From assembly GCA_019411365.1 (NCBI GenBank), contig DXQT01000010.1, positions 1 through 64,000 of the forward strand: a stretch of DNA of 64,000 nt. The letters run 5' to 3'. Made by a program: the position numbers and the translations under genes. This document shows positions 17,555 through 27,248 of the stretch, one piece after another; within the stretch, counting starts at the first letter, position 1, and each line of letters opens with the position of its first letter. The notes beneath the pieces were generated by a model, which saw nothing but the letters and a program-made list of their open reading frames with translations, had not been told where the DNA came from and did not search any database. Source of the stretch: Roseburia sp. GTDB taxonomy: Bacteria > Bacillota_A > Clostridia > Lachnospirales > Lachnospiraceae.

Positions 17555-18349
17555 CTATTCTTTTTTGTAAATAATATCCTTATTACGAAACAGCCTTTCC
17601 GCATTTGCCCTCGTCGCCTGTTCTACTTCCTCCGGCGTGATCCCTCTTAATTCTGCGATCTTTTTAATCACAAACGGGATGTATGAAGAATCGTTTCGCT
17701 CCCCGCGGTGCGGCTCCGGCGCCATATACGGACAGTCCGTCTCAAGAAGGATCCGATCAAGCGGGATCTCCTGTACGGTCTCCTTTAACTTTTTCGCATT
17801 TTTAAAAGTCACAACACCGCCGACACCGATATAATATCCCATTTTTATAAATTCCTGTGCCATCTCTTTCGAATAAGAATAACAGTGGATCACTCCCGGT
17901 ATCTCCTCCGCATGTACTGATTTCATCACTTCCATAGTATCCGCTGCCGCATCTCTGGAATGGATGATGACAGGAAGTGACGCTTCTCTTGCCATTTTCA
18001 TCTGTTCCGCAAACCAGTATCTCTGCTGTTTTTGTACTTCCGGTTCTTTATCCCAGTAATAATCCAGCCCGATCTCTCCGACCGCAGCTACTTTTTCTTT
18101 TTTGGTCTGCTCTTTCAGCCATGCAAATGTTTCCTCATTCAGGCCACTGATATCGCTCGGATGTACACCGACTGCTGCATAGACAAACGGATACTTCTCC
18201 GACAGTGCAAGCGTTGTTTTGGTAGATTCGATTGAGGCACCGACATTGATAATCGTTCCTACACCACGCCCTGGCATAGATGTGATCAGCGCATCCCTGT
18301 CCTCCTCAAACCGTTCATCATCATAGTGTGCATGTGTTTCAAATATCAT
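17555..18349 (-). CDS. tatD: TatD family metal-dependent hydrolase / DNase
   Basis: TatD-type hydrolase of 264 residues with a TIM barrel and two metals, related to E. coli TatD/YcfH 3'-5' exonuclease or D-aminoacyl-tRNA deacylase activities. The metal ligands are visible: HAHYDD near the N-terminus (His6, His8), GEIGLDYYW (Glu, about 95), HSRDA (about 132), HCYSYS (about 157) and DCPYMAPEPHRG (Asp, about 206). AAGGAG precedes the ATG. The start lies just after the stop of a decayed response-regulator remnant, an old operon junction. Confidence 0.92.
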   Translation of the reverse strand: MIFETHAHYDDERFEEDRDALITSMPGRGVGTIINVGASIESTKTTLALSEKYPFVYAAVGVHPSDISGLNEETFAWLKEQTKKEKVAAVGEIGLDYYWDKEPEVQKQQRYWFAEQMKMAREASLPVIIHSRDAAADTMEVMKSVHAEEIPGVIHCYSYSKEMAQEFIKMGYYIGVGGVVTFKNAKKLKETVQEIPLDRILLETDCPYMAPEPHRGERNDSSYIPFVIKKIAELRGITPEEVEQATRANAERLFRNKDIIYKKE

Positions 18350-18351
18350 AA

Positions 18352-18540
18352 TTATATTTCTCCTTTATTTACCTGCATGAGTACCGGGATTTTTCCAATG
18401 ATCTCACCGCCAGGTACACTCTGTCCACCATATACAGCCTCGATTACCGGTGCAATCCCTTCAACTGAAATCCTGCTTTAAATATATACCCTTTTACGCC
18501 AAGTTCCAATACTTTTACAATATATTTTAGATCTGTCTTT
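18352..18540 (-). pseudogene. Remnant of a NarL/LuxR-type response regulator receiver domain
   Basis: Read in two frames, the minus strand gives DLKYIVKVLELGVKGYIFKA and, after a frameshift, ISVEGIAPVIEAVYGGQ and GGEIIGKIP. Together these match the end of a receiver domain and the linker of a NarL-family regulator (family pattern: ALELGAKGYILKS, then EELIEAIRxVYxGxxxLxxEI). There is no start, no phospho-acceptor segment and no HTH domain, so only about 60 codons survive. It touches the chemoreceptor remnant upstream and tatD downstream. Confidence 0.6.
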
Positions 18541-19539
18541 TTAATTTAACCGGAAAGTTTCAATGGCATTTTCTAACTGTTTCATGCTGTCCATCATCTT
18601 TACGACTTCGGATTTTAAAGCCTCTGAATCCTCCATCTGCTGTCCAAGGAAGCGATTTATTTCCTCCGTGGTTCTTACGGTATGTTCAGAAGAATCCCCG
18701 ATTGCACGTATTTTATCTAACACTGCATGTCTTCTACCGTTCATCTCATCCACTTTTCCCGATATCTCATCCAGTTCCTGTATCATACTCTCCATGACGC
18801 TGCTCATGTTTCCAAATGCCTCCATGGTATATCCGGCACTCTCTACCATTTCATTGACTTTGCCGCTTGTCTCCATGACACATTCCCCGGACTGCAGGAC
18901 TTCATTTTTCATTTCCGCTACGGTCATGATCAGGGATCACATTCTTGTAATGGTATGAAATAATGCCTCGAAAAGTTTTCCAAACTCTCCACCTTTTTTC
19001 CGTTTCTCTTTTTCCTGTACCGTAAGATCTCCGTTTGCCACACGATCAAGTCTTCCGATACTTTTTCTGATATTGCGCGTAATGCCTGCCGTGATCACGG
19101 TTGCAATAAGCATGGCTGCAATGCATGCCGCAACGATCATAGCGATCGTGATATCCCGGATATCTTTCGTTCCTGCGGTAATGTACTCAATCGGCACCAT
19201 CACAACAATTTTTCCACCTGTCACGGAACTCTCTGCACTCATATAATAATAACGTCTGCCATCCACTTTTACATAACTGCTGCTTTCTGCTGTATCTATC
19301 AGACCACTGTCAACCGGATTATTTACGCTGATCATCCTGCCATCTGCAGTCATATCTATGGCTGTAAGCGCTGATTTTTCATAGTTCTGGGTAAGTCCCT
19401 CATAAGATTTCTGATACGAAACAACACCTATTATGATAATAAAAATAATGGGTACTAAAAATCCCGTTATTAACTGCAGTCGGATCGAGCTGTGCGGTAC
19501 AACGATTTTTATCTGATGCAGTTTTCTTTTTTTCGACAT
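18541..19539 (-). pseudogene. Decayed methyl-accepting chemotaxis protein with in-frame TGA
   Basis: An N-terminal piece (19539-18937) has a membrane segment, a shortened extracytoplasmic part, a second membrane segment and a HAMP domain (GRLDRVANGDLTVQEKEK). It ends at a TGA and continues in the same frame (18936-18541) with a coiled-coil piece of the signalling domain. Joined, it would be about 330 residues, half the size of the intact receptor at 12837-14930. Most of the ligand domain and the whole signalling tip (the QTNLLALNA segment) are missing. The start ATG 19539 has GGGAGG 7 bases upstream. A decayed gene is far more likely than a functional short receptor. Confidence 0.8.
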
Positions 19540-19628
19540 AAAAAAACCTCCCATCTTTTTATCTTTATCATAAAAGGACGAAAGGTTTTATAAAATGTCT
19601 TATTTTTTAATTGAGTATCGTTTTTTTA

Positions 19629-20501
19629 TTAAATGGAAATATTAATATTCTCTACCGGACTCTGTCCTGCTGCAGGTGCAGTTTGCGCCGAAGCACCTGT
19701 ATAAGCAGCGGATGTGCCCTGCGACAATGTACCGGTATCACCGCTCATTGTCTGATCTGTCTCTAACTCCGCATCCTGCTGTGCCTGCATCTTAATCTGT
19801 GCCTCTGTCAGCTGTAAATTTGTGGACTCGGCAGATAAACTCACAATCACACCGGAATCCAGTGATATATCAGATGTATTGCGGTTTCCCATCTGGTCTT
19901 TGATGTATTTCATATCTGCTTCGCTGATCTTGCTCTGCTCCTGTCGTCTGTGACTGTTGCGCTTCTGCCGTATTTCAATCCGTTTTGCCTTTTCTTTCTG
20001 TACGTTCTGGATCTCTTCGATTGCAATTTTTTCCTTTAACTCGCGCTCTTTATTTGCTGCGCGGCGCTTGATCTCACCTTTCTTCTGCGTCGCCTCAGAC
20101 TTGTTTTCGCTTTTATATTTTCTATTTTCTATCTCTTCCTGTTTCAAATGACGCACTTTAAGCTGCGCACACTCTACCATCCGTCTCGCATGTGCAACTG
20201 CTGCCGATATTTCCTTGCTGTCGTATTCCCCCGTTGCGGCATACCGCTGCAAAGTGGCAAGCCTGCTTTTTGCTTTTGTCAATGCATTTGCCGCGCCCTG
20301 CGGTTTCTTTGCACGCAAAAGCTGATTGGAAACTTCCTTATAGTTATAATTCAGTTTTTTCTTTGTGCCGCTGCTTTTGCTCTTTCCACAGACGTACTCA
20401 ATACGCGCACGCGAATCCTTATTTGCATTTTTAATAGTCAATGTTCCAGCCATTGCCACTGCCCCCGTGGTGCTCCCGGCACTGTTCACCGAAACTCCCA
20501 T
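19629..20501 (-). CDS. Uncharacterised Lys/Glu/Arg-rich coiled-coil protein
   Basis: Protein of 290 residues, not recognised. The N-terminus is Gly/Ser/Ala-rich. Residues about 75-200 are strongly charged and helical (long Lys/Glu/Arg stretches such as KRRAANKERELKEKIAIEE), probably a coiled coil. The C-terminal 60 residues are Ala/Thr/Gln-rich and disordered. No membrane segment or signal peptide. The ATG has GGGAGGAAT 6 bases upstream. It stands alone between the decayed chemoreceptor and a membrane protein gene. A cell-surface or motility accessory role would be a guess. Confidence 0.7.
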   Translation of the reverse strand: MGVSVNSAGSTTGAVAMAGTLTIKNANKDSRARIEYVCGKSKSSGTKKKLNYNYKEVSNQLLRAKKPQGAANALTKAKSRLATLQRYAATGEYDSKEISAAVAHARRMVECAQLKVRHLKQEEIENRKYKSENKSEATQKKGEIKRRAANKERELKEKIAIEEIQNVQKEKAKRIEIRQKRNSHRRQEQSKISEADMKYIKDQMGNRNTSDISLDSGVIVSLSAESTNLQLTEAQIKMQAQQDAELETDQTMSGDTGTLSQGTSAAYTGASAQTAPAAGQSPVENINISI

Positions 20502-20638
20502 AACTCATATTCCTCCCTGACGTCATGACAGGGATCACATAATATTTTTTACCCGCTTTGCGCGTGCCTGTCATGAAAAATGAATCCATTCATATATCTT
20601 TAACATCGGCAAAACTGCACAAAATAATTACCTTCAAT

Positions 20639-22018
20639 TTACATGATATGACACATCCAGAGCGTTTCCGCAATGTTAACCATACAAAACAATCCCAATA
20701 TTACTGCAGACATATTTAAGACCAGTACCGGCACTTCTTTTCTGATCTGCCTGCGCATCTGTCTGATACAGAAAAGACAGACCGCCATCAGAATAAAATA
20801 CAGGTAAATATACGGCCGGTCCGCCGATGCATAGATCGTCGGCGAAAAACCCATGACAATACCGGATGCAAGCCCGACACCAAGTATGGCAATCGTATAG
20901 AAATACGTTTCCAGCTTTTCTCTCATCAGGCAAAACAGTGCATAGGACATTCCTGCCACCGTCACGATCAAAAATATCACCGGGAACCAGTTCGCAGGAT
21001 CTTTAAAATTCCATTCCGCTATCTGCTTTGGTATGATAAATATTTTTTCATACCACGGATGCCCGGTGCGGATCAGTGCATATCCAAGGATACAAAATAC
21101 CGGAACAGATGACAGCAGCGTTTTTATCAAATTTTTTGTTTTCAGTCCGACCAATACGGCAAGCACGGCCGAGACGATCAGGAAAATACTGTTGACCTGC
21201 GCAACAAAAATGCGTTCTATATTTGCAGCCCCCATATATATTTTTTCCCAAACGGAAAAGTATGCAAATTCCGGCATACGTCCTTCCACTTCCTGCATAC
21301 TGCGAATACCGTTTCCCGGGCAGCGCAGAATCGTAAAAAGCGAGATCACATCAATGACTGCATATCCGTAGATCCACAGACTTCCAGACTTCTTTCTGCG
21401 CCAGCTATAAACCATGGCAAGAAACAGCAGCACCAGCAAAATTGCAGCAACCTGCTCCTGACTGCTGCAAAAAATACAGGAAACCACACCGCCTGCACCT
21501 TCATACCAGTGTACATGTCCTTTCTGTGCCAGTTTCTGTAAAAGCAGGGCAATGTATAATAACCCAAGAAGCGGCCACAGATAATTGACCGTTGTCGCGA
21601 TCCAGCCTGCTGACACCATATCAGAAAATGGATAAAGCAGCATAAATGCACAGACAAGCCATTTACCTGCCGTTTTATTTATGTTACATTCCATATCCAG
21701 ATATTTTTCCGGATTCAAGAATAATAAGCGGTATAATAATACAGGAATCAATGTAAAAACAATAATATCCAGTATCTTCCACAGCCATGGAACCTGTACC
21801 AACGGGATAAGTACAAATTCGATTGCCATTCTTGAAGACCATGTCGCATAGCGGTGTGCTAAGATTTCCCAGATACTTCTTCCATCCATCAGAGTCTGAA
21901 AATAGACAACATCATCCCCCGCAGAAATTTTAATGACCAGATGCCAGATGAGTGCCGCCACAAACACCACCACAAATGGAATATTTTGCCTGAATACCTT
22001 TTGTATTTTTTCTTTCAC
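20639..22018 (-). CDS. Polytopic membrane protein, DUF6056-like (paralogue 1)
   Basis: Membrane protein of 459 residues with about 11 hydrophobic segments and no signal peptide. The first loop carries AGDDVVYFQTLMDG and RYATWSSRMAIEFVLIP, a pattern of an acidic pair after the first membrane helix seen in GT-C-like and DUF6056-type proteins; the family assignment is from memory. The paralogue at 35237-36631 shares the architecture and many motifs (GDDV, WSSR/WTSR, VNYLWPLLG/VNYFWPVWG, SSQEQVA/SSHEQVA). The start is GTG with a weak site (GGGGAAC), 20 bases after the metG stop, so it may be cotranscribed with metG. A role in envelope glycan or teichoic acid decoration is inference. Confidence 0.72.
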   Translation of the reverse strand: MKEKIQKVFRQNIPFVVVFVAALIWHLVIKISAGDDVVYFQTLMDGRSIWEILAHRYATWSSRMAIEFVLIPLVQVPWLWKILDIIVFTLIPVLLYRLLFLNPEKYLDMECNINKTAGKWLVCAFMLLYPFSDMVSAGWIATTVNYLWPLLGLLYIALLLQKLAQKGHVHWYEGAGGVVSCIFCSSQEQVAAILLVLLFLAMVYSWRRKKSGSLWIYGYAVIDVISLFTILRCPGNGIRSMQEVEGRMPEFAYFSVWEKIYMGAANIERIFVAQVNSIFLIVSAVLAVLVGLKTKNLIKTLLSSVPVFCILGYALIRTGHPWYEKIFIIPKQIAEWNFKDPANWFPVIFLIVTVAGMSYALFCLMREKLETYFYTIAILGVGLASGIVMGFSPTIYASADRPYIYLYFILMAVCLFCIRQMRRQIRKEVPVLVLNMSAVILGLFCMVNIAETLWMCHIM

Positions 22019-22037
22019 TCTTTTGTTCCCCGATGTA

Positions 22038-24035
22038 CTAGCAGATCTCAGCTCCGCTCGGCATTGCTTTTTCCGGTGTCATCAGTGCAAGATTACCCTC
22101 TGCATCTTCTGCACATAAGAGCATTCCCTCAGATAAAACTCCGGCAAGTTTTGCAGGTTTTAAGTTCACAAGTACCATTACTTTTTTGCCGACCATCTCT
22201 TCCGGTGTGTAGTATTTGCGGATACCGGAAACGATCTGTTTTACCTGACTTCCGATTTTTACCTGGGAACATAATAATTTCTTTGACTTCGGCACTGCTT
22301 CACAGGAAATGATCTCTCCGACCTGGAACTGCATTTTCATAAAATCATCATATTCGATCTCCGGTTTTGCCTCGATATCGATTGCTTCGCCTGATTCCTC
22401 TGTAGTCTCCGGCAGCTCGCCAAGCGCCTTCTGCTCTGCCTCAAACTCTGCTTTCTGTGCTTCACGGATCGCATCGATCTTTGGCATGATCTCTTTTGCA
22501 TCCAGACGTGCAAAAAGGATCTCCGGTTTGTCTGTCACTTTATTTCCATTCTCATAAAGTCCGAATTTGTCCAGATCATCATATTCACGCATACCTGCAT
22601 TCAGCTGCGCTAAGATACGGTCTGCTGTCTCCGGTAAGAAGCTCTTTAACAGACATGCTCCGATCGTGATGGACTCTACCAGATTATAAAGTACTTCTGC
22701 CAGCCGGTCTTTTGCTGCCTCGTCCTTTGCAAGTACCCACGGTGCAGTCTCATCAATGTATTTGTTGCAGCGGCGGAATAAGTTAAATACCTCTGTGATT
22801 GCATCTGCAACACGCAGATTTTTCATCTTCTCTGCAACTTTATCTCTCGCAGATGTCACAACTGCCTTTAAGTCTGCATCAACTTCCTCTGTCACACCTG
22901 TGCTCTTTACCACACCGTCAAAATATTTATTGCTCATGGAAATGGTACGGTTTACAAGGTTTCCAAGGATATTAGCAAGGTCAGAGTTGTAACGCTCGAT
23001 GACAAGATCCCAGGTAATGATTCCGTCATTTTCAAACGGCATCTCGTGTAATACAAAGTAACGTGTTGCATCCACGCCGAATAAATCAGCCATATCATCT
23101 GCGTAGATCACGTTTCCTTTAGACTTGCTCATCTTCTCGCCGCCCTGTAAAAGCCACGGATGACCAAACACCTGTTTTGGCAGCGGCAGATCCAGTGCCA
23201 TCAAAAAGATCGGCCAGTAGATCGTATGGAAACGGATGATGTCTTTTCCGATCAGATGTAAGTCTGCAGGCCAGTTCTTGTTGAACAGATCACTGGAATT
23301 GCCGTCTGCATCGTATCCAATCTTGGTGATATAGTTGGTCAGAGCGTCCAGCCACACATAAACGACATGTTTCGGATCGAAATCTACCGGAATGCCCCAG
23401 GAAAATGATGTTCTGGAAACGCACAGATCCTGTAATCCCGGAAGTAAGAAGTTGTTCATCATCTCATTTTTTCTGGAAACCGGCTGGATAAATTCCGGAT
23501 GCTCATTGATGTAGTTGATGAGTTTGTCAGCATATTTGCTCATTTTAAAGAAATATGCCTCCTCTTTTGCCGGCTGGACCTCACGTCCGCAGTCCGGGCA
23601 TTTTCCATCCACAAGCTGTGACTCTGTCCAGAAAGATTCACACGGAGTACAGTAAAGTCCCTCGTAGGAACCTTTGTAGATGTCACCTTTATCGTATAAT
23701 TTTTTGAAGATCTTTTTTACCTGTTTCTCATGGTCTTCATCGGTTGTACGGACAAAATTATCATAGGAAGTGTTCATCAGATCCCAGATGCGTTTTACCT
23801 CTCCGGCTACATTGTCCACATACTCTTTCGGAGTGATCCCGGCCTTCTCGGCCTTCTCCTGGATCTTCTGACCATGTTCGTCCGTTCCGGTCTGGAAGTA
23901 AACATCATAACCTTCCTGACGGCGGAATCTTGCGATCGCATCTGCAAGTACGATCTCGTAGGTATTTCCAATGTGCGGCTTGCCGGATGTGTAGGCAATC
24001 GCTGTTGTCATATAAAATTTTCCTTTGCTGCTCAT
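22038..24035 (-). CDS. metG: Methionyl-tRNA synthetase
   Basis: MetRS of 665 residues, which charges tRNA-Met. Seen are the HIGH-type motif (GKPHIGNTYE, about residue 21), a CxxC pair (CTPCESFW, then CPDCG, about 130-150) of the knuckle domain, KMSKS (GEKMSKSKGNV, about 300) and the anticodon-binding helical region. The C-terminal tRNA-binding (Trbp111/EMAP-like) domain is fused (about 555-665, EYDDFMKMQFQVGEI). AAGGAAAT precedes the ATG. Expression is controlled by a T-box leader upstream. Confidence 0.96.
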   Translation of the reverse strand: MSSKGKFYMTTAIAYTSGKPHIGNTYEIVLADAIARFRRQEGYDVYFQTGTDEHGQKIQEKAEKAGITPKEYVDNVAGEVKRIWDLMNTSYDNFVRTTDEDHEKQVKKIFKKLYDKGDIYKGSYEGLYCTPCESFWTESQLVDGKCPDCGREVQPAKEEAYFFKMSKYADKLINYINEHPEFIQPVSRKNEMMNNFLLPGLQDLCVSRTSFSWGIPVDFDPKHVVYVWLDALTNYITKIGYDADGNSSDLFNKNWPADLHLIGKDIIRFHTIYWPIFLMALDLPLPKQVFGHPWLLQGGEKMSKSKGNVIYADDMADLFGVDATRYFVLHEMPFENDGIITWDLVIERYNSDLANILGNLVNRTISMSNKYFDGVVKSTGVTEEVDADLKAVVTSARDKVAEKMKNLRVADAITEVFNLFRRCNKYIDETAPWVLAKDEAAKDRLAEVLYNLVESITIGACLLKSFLPETADRILAQLNAGMREYDDLDKFGLYENGNKVTDKPEILFARLDAKEIMPKIDAIREAQKAEFEAEQKALGELPETTEESGEAIDIEAKPEIEYDDFMKMQFQVGEIISCEAVPKSKKLLCSQVKIGSQVKQIVSGIRKYYTPEEMVGKKVMVLVNLKPAKLAGVLSEGMLLCAEDAEGNLALMTPEKAMPSGAEIC

Positions 24036-24098
24036 GTGTATTTCCTTCTTTCTTAATGATTTGCTTGTTGATACTGTGGGTTATTTCATCTTATAAAT

Positions 24099-24500
24099 AA
24101 AAAAATCCCGTCCTCTAAAAAGAAGACGAGATGTTATCCCGCGGTACCACTCCCATTTACCGGCACAAAATGCCAGCCTCATTTCGATATCTCACGGACT
24201 GCCCGGATACATACTGTACCGATGCTCATCTGCTGTAATATCTCCCGCTGTAACAGGCGGACCTGTCGGAACTTATCTGTCAATTTTAAACAGTTCAGTC
24301 CTGCCACTCCAAAGCCATCTTCCATCTATATCCGCCCGTTTCCTCTCAGCCTTATTCCGATTCGGTATTTCAGTTTCTGTGATACAGGTTTTCTTATTAA
24401 AATACCTGACTCACAACACCTTTTCCGGAAATATAGAAACTTCTCTGTAAAGTTCCAACAGATGTACTCTCTTTTTCATGGTGTTTTATTTCTTACGATT
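24099..24500 (-). promoter_or_regulatory. T-box riboswitch leader of metG
   Basis: The minus strand holds the T-box core TGGTACCGCGGG (24138-24149), followed by an intrinsic terminator, ATCTCGTCTTCT / AGAGGACGGGAT plus T-run (24099-24132), just before metG. About 350 bases of structured sequence upstream would hold Stem I. The specifier loop was not assigned by eye. Uncharged tRNA-Met should favour the antiterminator. Confidence 0.9.
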
Positions 24501-24506
24501 ATTTTC

Positions 24507-24535
24507 AATCTAGCATGGAATGTGTAAAAAGTCAA
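24507..24535 (-). promoter_or_regulatory. Promoter of the metG T-box transcript
   Basis: TTGACT and TAGATT are separated by 17 bases on the minus strand. Confidence 0.7.
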
Positions 24536-24685
24536 GCGGCTGATCCACTCTACTTTTTTTGCTTGCCATTCGAGAAGCGATCACTGCAAATTAATATATT
24601 TTTCTCCATTCCTTTCATCATCAAAATATGCTACACTAAAAACAGTTTAGTCCCTGTCTGTCTGACAGGAGTATTTGCGCAGCAT

Positions 24686-24704
24686 ACGCAGAAATGGAGA
24701 GTTT
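24686..24704 (+). repeat. Leader SD string upstream of the fn3 protein gene
   Basis: ACGCAGAAATGGAGAGTTT ends directly at the ATG and supplies GGAG. It matches the copies at 12631-12691. Confidence 0.55.
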
Positions 24705-26006
24705 ATGAAAACAAAATCTTATGTAACAACCTTATTGAAGTTTGCACTGGCTTTTACTTTTGCATTTATTCTGCTTATTTTGGCAAATGTAAATGTCGAA
24801 GCAAAGACTGCAACTGTCACAAATTTAAAAGAAACAGATATTGAGCCTTACGAAAATCCAGATATTACCATTACCTGGGATGCGGTTTCGTCAGGTGACC
24901 AGACCATCTATTATCGTCTTGAAACAAGCGAGGACAAAATCACCTGGAAGGATGAAGGTTCCTATTACGAACCGACTGCGAAAATACATGCTCCGTCCGG
25001 CAAATCTGTTTTTTATGCGCGTGTCTGCGCCTACACAGCTCCTTACGACTATGCCTATATAGACGATAAAAATCTCTGTGATATTGGAAACTGGTCTGAC
25101 ACCTTAAAAGTTGTTGCACGGATCAGCGATAAAACATCAAAAATTACAGGAACCAAAGCAACCGCTGCATCCCTGTCCTTTAAATGGGCAGCCGTTTCCG
25201 GTGCATCCGGATATAAAGTTGTATATTATCCAAGTGGTCTTTCCGATCTTTCCAAGGAACTTACCACAAGTACAAATTCCTGTACGATTAAAAACTTAAA
25301 AGAAGATGGCTCTTATGCAATCTGCGTTTATGCCTTAAACAGCAATTCTGACTTTACGGCTGTTTCTAATACTTACACAGAAACCTACGCCACAACACTT
25401 CCAAAGAAAATACGTGATTTTAAAGTGACAACTGCTTATCCCGGAGATGCCAGCTTTGAATGGAAAGGCATTAATGGTGCCAAAGCATTTCAGTTGCAGA
25501 TAACAAAAGTTTCTGATTCCAAAAAATTTAAAAAACCGATTGTAAACGAAACAAAATTTTACAGTTACCTTGGAACATATACCAATTCAAAAAAAATCAA
25601 AGCAGGCACTTTTTATTCAGCAAGAGTCCGTTCCTATGTCACACTTGCAGGCACTAAGCAAAAAGTTTACAGTCCATGGAGTACCGTCATTACTTTTGGC
25701 ACCTCGCCTAAAAAGATTACTGCAAAACAGTCCGGCTCAGGAATAAAGATCAACTGGTCAAAAGTTTCCGGTGCTTCCGCATATGAAATATACGTTTCCA
25801 CAAGCTACGATACGAAAACTTTTACGAAAGTAGACACCGTTAAAAGTAAAAACACCAGCTACACCCTGAAAAAATTTAAAAAGAAAAAGTTGAAAAAAAA
25901 TACCATGTATTACATCAGTGTCAAGCCGGTCTGCAAAGTCGGAAAGAAAAATTGTTCCACAACCGTTTATGTATCCAATCCTACATCAGTATTTTATAGC
26001 AAATAA
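24705..26006 (+). CDS. Secreted multi-fibronectin-type-III protein
   Basis: Exported protein of 433 residues. A signal peptide (about 1-33) with a Lys-rich start and a hydrophobic core ends at NVEA-K. It is followed by about four fibronectin type III-like beta domains, recognisable by repeated W-x-x-V-S-G-A (for example SFKWAAVSGASGYKV, INWSKVSGASAYEIY) and paired Tyr residues. The C-terminal domain is very Lys-rich. No LPxTG, choline-binding repeat or catalytic domain is visible, so it may be a free secreted or adhesive protein. The start is set by GGAG 5 bases upstream; an earlier in-frame ATG at 24675 lies before the site and the signal peptide. Confidence 0.82.
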   Translation: MKTKSYVTTLLKFALAFTFAFILLILANVNVEAKTATVTNLKETDIEPYENPDITITWDAVSSGDQTIYYRLETSEDKITWKDEGSYYEPTAKIHAPSGKSVFYARVCAYTAPYDYAYIDDKNLCDIGNWSDTLKVVARISDKTSKITGTKATAASLSFKWAAVSGASGYKVVYYPSGLSDLSKELTTSTNSCTIKNLKEDGSYAICVYALNSNSDFTAVSNTYTETYATTLPKKIRDFKVTTAYPGDASFEWKGINGAKAFQLQITKVSDSKKFKKPIVNETKFYSYLGTYTNSKKIKAGTFYSARVRSYVTLAGTKQKVYSPWSTVITFGTSPKKITAKQSGSGIKINWSKVSGASAYEIYVSTSYDTKTFTKVDTVKSKNTSYTLKKFKKKKLKKNTMYYISVKPVCKVGKKNCSTTVYVSNPTSVFYSK

Positions 26007-26040
26007 AAAACTGACCATAAAATGATTGATTGTTAAAAAT

Positions 26041-26100
26041 AAAACCGGATGTTTAAAAAATGCAAATCTCTTATATACATTTTTTAAGCATCCGGTTTTA
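26041..26100 (+). terminator. Terminator after the fn3 gene
   Basis: A long stem AAAACCGGATG / CATCCGGTTTT with inner AAAAAATG / CATTTTTT pairing lies 35 bases after the stop. The rest of the gap to 26302 shows no gene. Confidence 0.8.
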
Positions 26101-26301
26101 TGGTGAATATACACAAACTTTTTTCTAACACTTGCCGTTTCAACTTTCCCATGTTACTCTACATTTATCGCAATTCAAATTTCATTTCTGTGAAATTCAT
26201 TTTCTGAATATCAGTCTTTTATGTCCCGGCAATTCGCCAGCTATTTCAGAAAAGTATTGTGAAAACCATTTTATTTTTTTATAATCAAAGGAGAATATGA
26301 T

Positions 26302-27113
26302 ATGGGGAAAAACACACGAAAAATCCATCATACAAAACGGGTTTTTGTACAAAAGAAATACCGGGATGCGTTATTCCGTAAAATTTTCAGTGAGCGTTCT
26401 GTCCTGCTTGAATTATATAACGCGCTGAACAACACTGGTTACTCAGACGAAAAGGAACTTACTGTTTACACCATTGATGATGTAATTTATCTTGGCTACA
26501 AAAATGATGTATCTTTCATCGTTCGTGGAACACTAAATCTGTATGAGCATCAGAGTACCTTAAATCCAAATATGCCGCTTCGCGGGTTGATTTATTTTGG
26601 TAAACAATATGAAAGTTACATCAAACAGCAAAACTCCCTTGCTTGGAATGTACCGCAAAAGTCTATAATATTAATTACGGACACAATAAAGAACTGATGC
26701 TTCGGTGCAGAACGTTAGAGGAATACTCTATTTTGATCAGCAGAATCTATTCAAAGATTTTGGAAGGAATTTCTTTAGAACAGGCAATTGATTTCACGGT
26801 ACAGGATTGTATTCATGATAATATTCTCCGTGATTTCCTCATAAAACACAGATCGGAGGTAGTTGGAATGTTACTGGAAGAATTTGATATGGAAGAGTAT
26901 ATTAAAATGGAACGCAGGGACAGCTATGAAGATGGAAAATGCCAATATCGTATACACGTCATTCACACGATGTACCAAAAAAATATTCCTGCTGAAAGCT
27001 GCATCAACATGCTGGATGAGGATGCTGATTTTGTAAATCATATCTACCAGTTATGCCAGCTTCACCCTGACTGGAACGACAGCAACCTTTTTGATGCTGT
27101 AGAAAGCAATTAG
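26302..27113 (+). pseudogene. Broken Rpn-family nuclease / PD-(D/E)XK transposase-like gene
   Basis: Two overlapping reading frames are parts of one protein of the Rpn/COG5464 family (recombination-promoting nuclease, PD-(D/E)XK). The first frame (26302 to about 26640) has the family N-terminus KKYRDALFRKIFSERSVLLELYNAL and LNLYEHQSTLNPNMPLRG. The second (from about 26640 to 27113) resumes with VYNINYGHNKELM and KHRSEVVGMLLEEFD. Judged against the family, about 60 codons between ESYIKQQ and the INYGHN motif have been lost and the frame has shifted. The ATG has AAGGAGAAT upstream. A dead copy of a dispersed family. Confidence 0.78.
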
Positions 27114-27169
27114 ACACATCATATCATGAGTCGAGTCTCACTTTTTGTATTTTATAATAACATGATGTT

Positions 27170-27207
27170 GGGGCAGAACAGATCATTTCAGGTATCTGTT
27201 TTGCCCC
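27170..27207. terminator. Terminator-like hairpin between convergent genes
   Basis: A GGGGCAGAACAGAT / ATCTGTTTTGCCCC stem lies between the broken Rpn gene and the DUF1667 gene. There is no adjacent T-run, so efficiency is doubtful. Confidence 0.5.
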
Positions 27208-27248
27208 TCCAGTTTAAAAATCAATTCCTATCATGTATTTTTTGGCAC

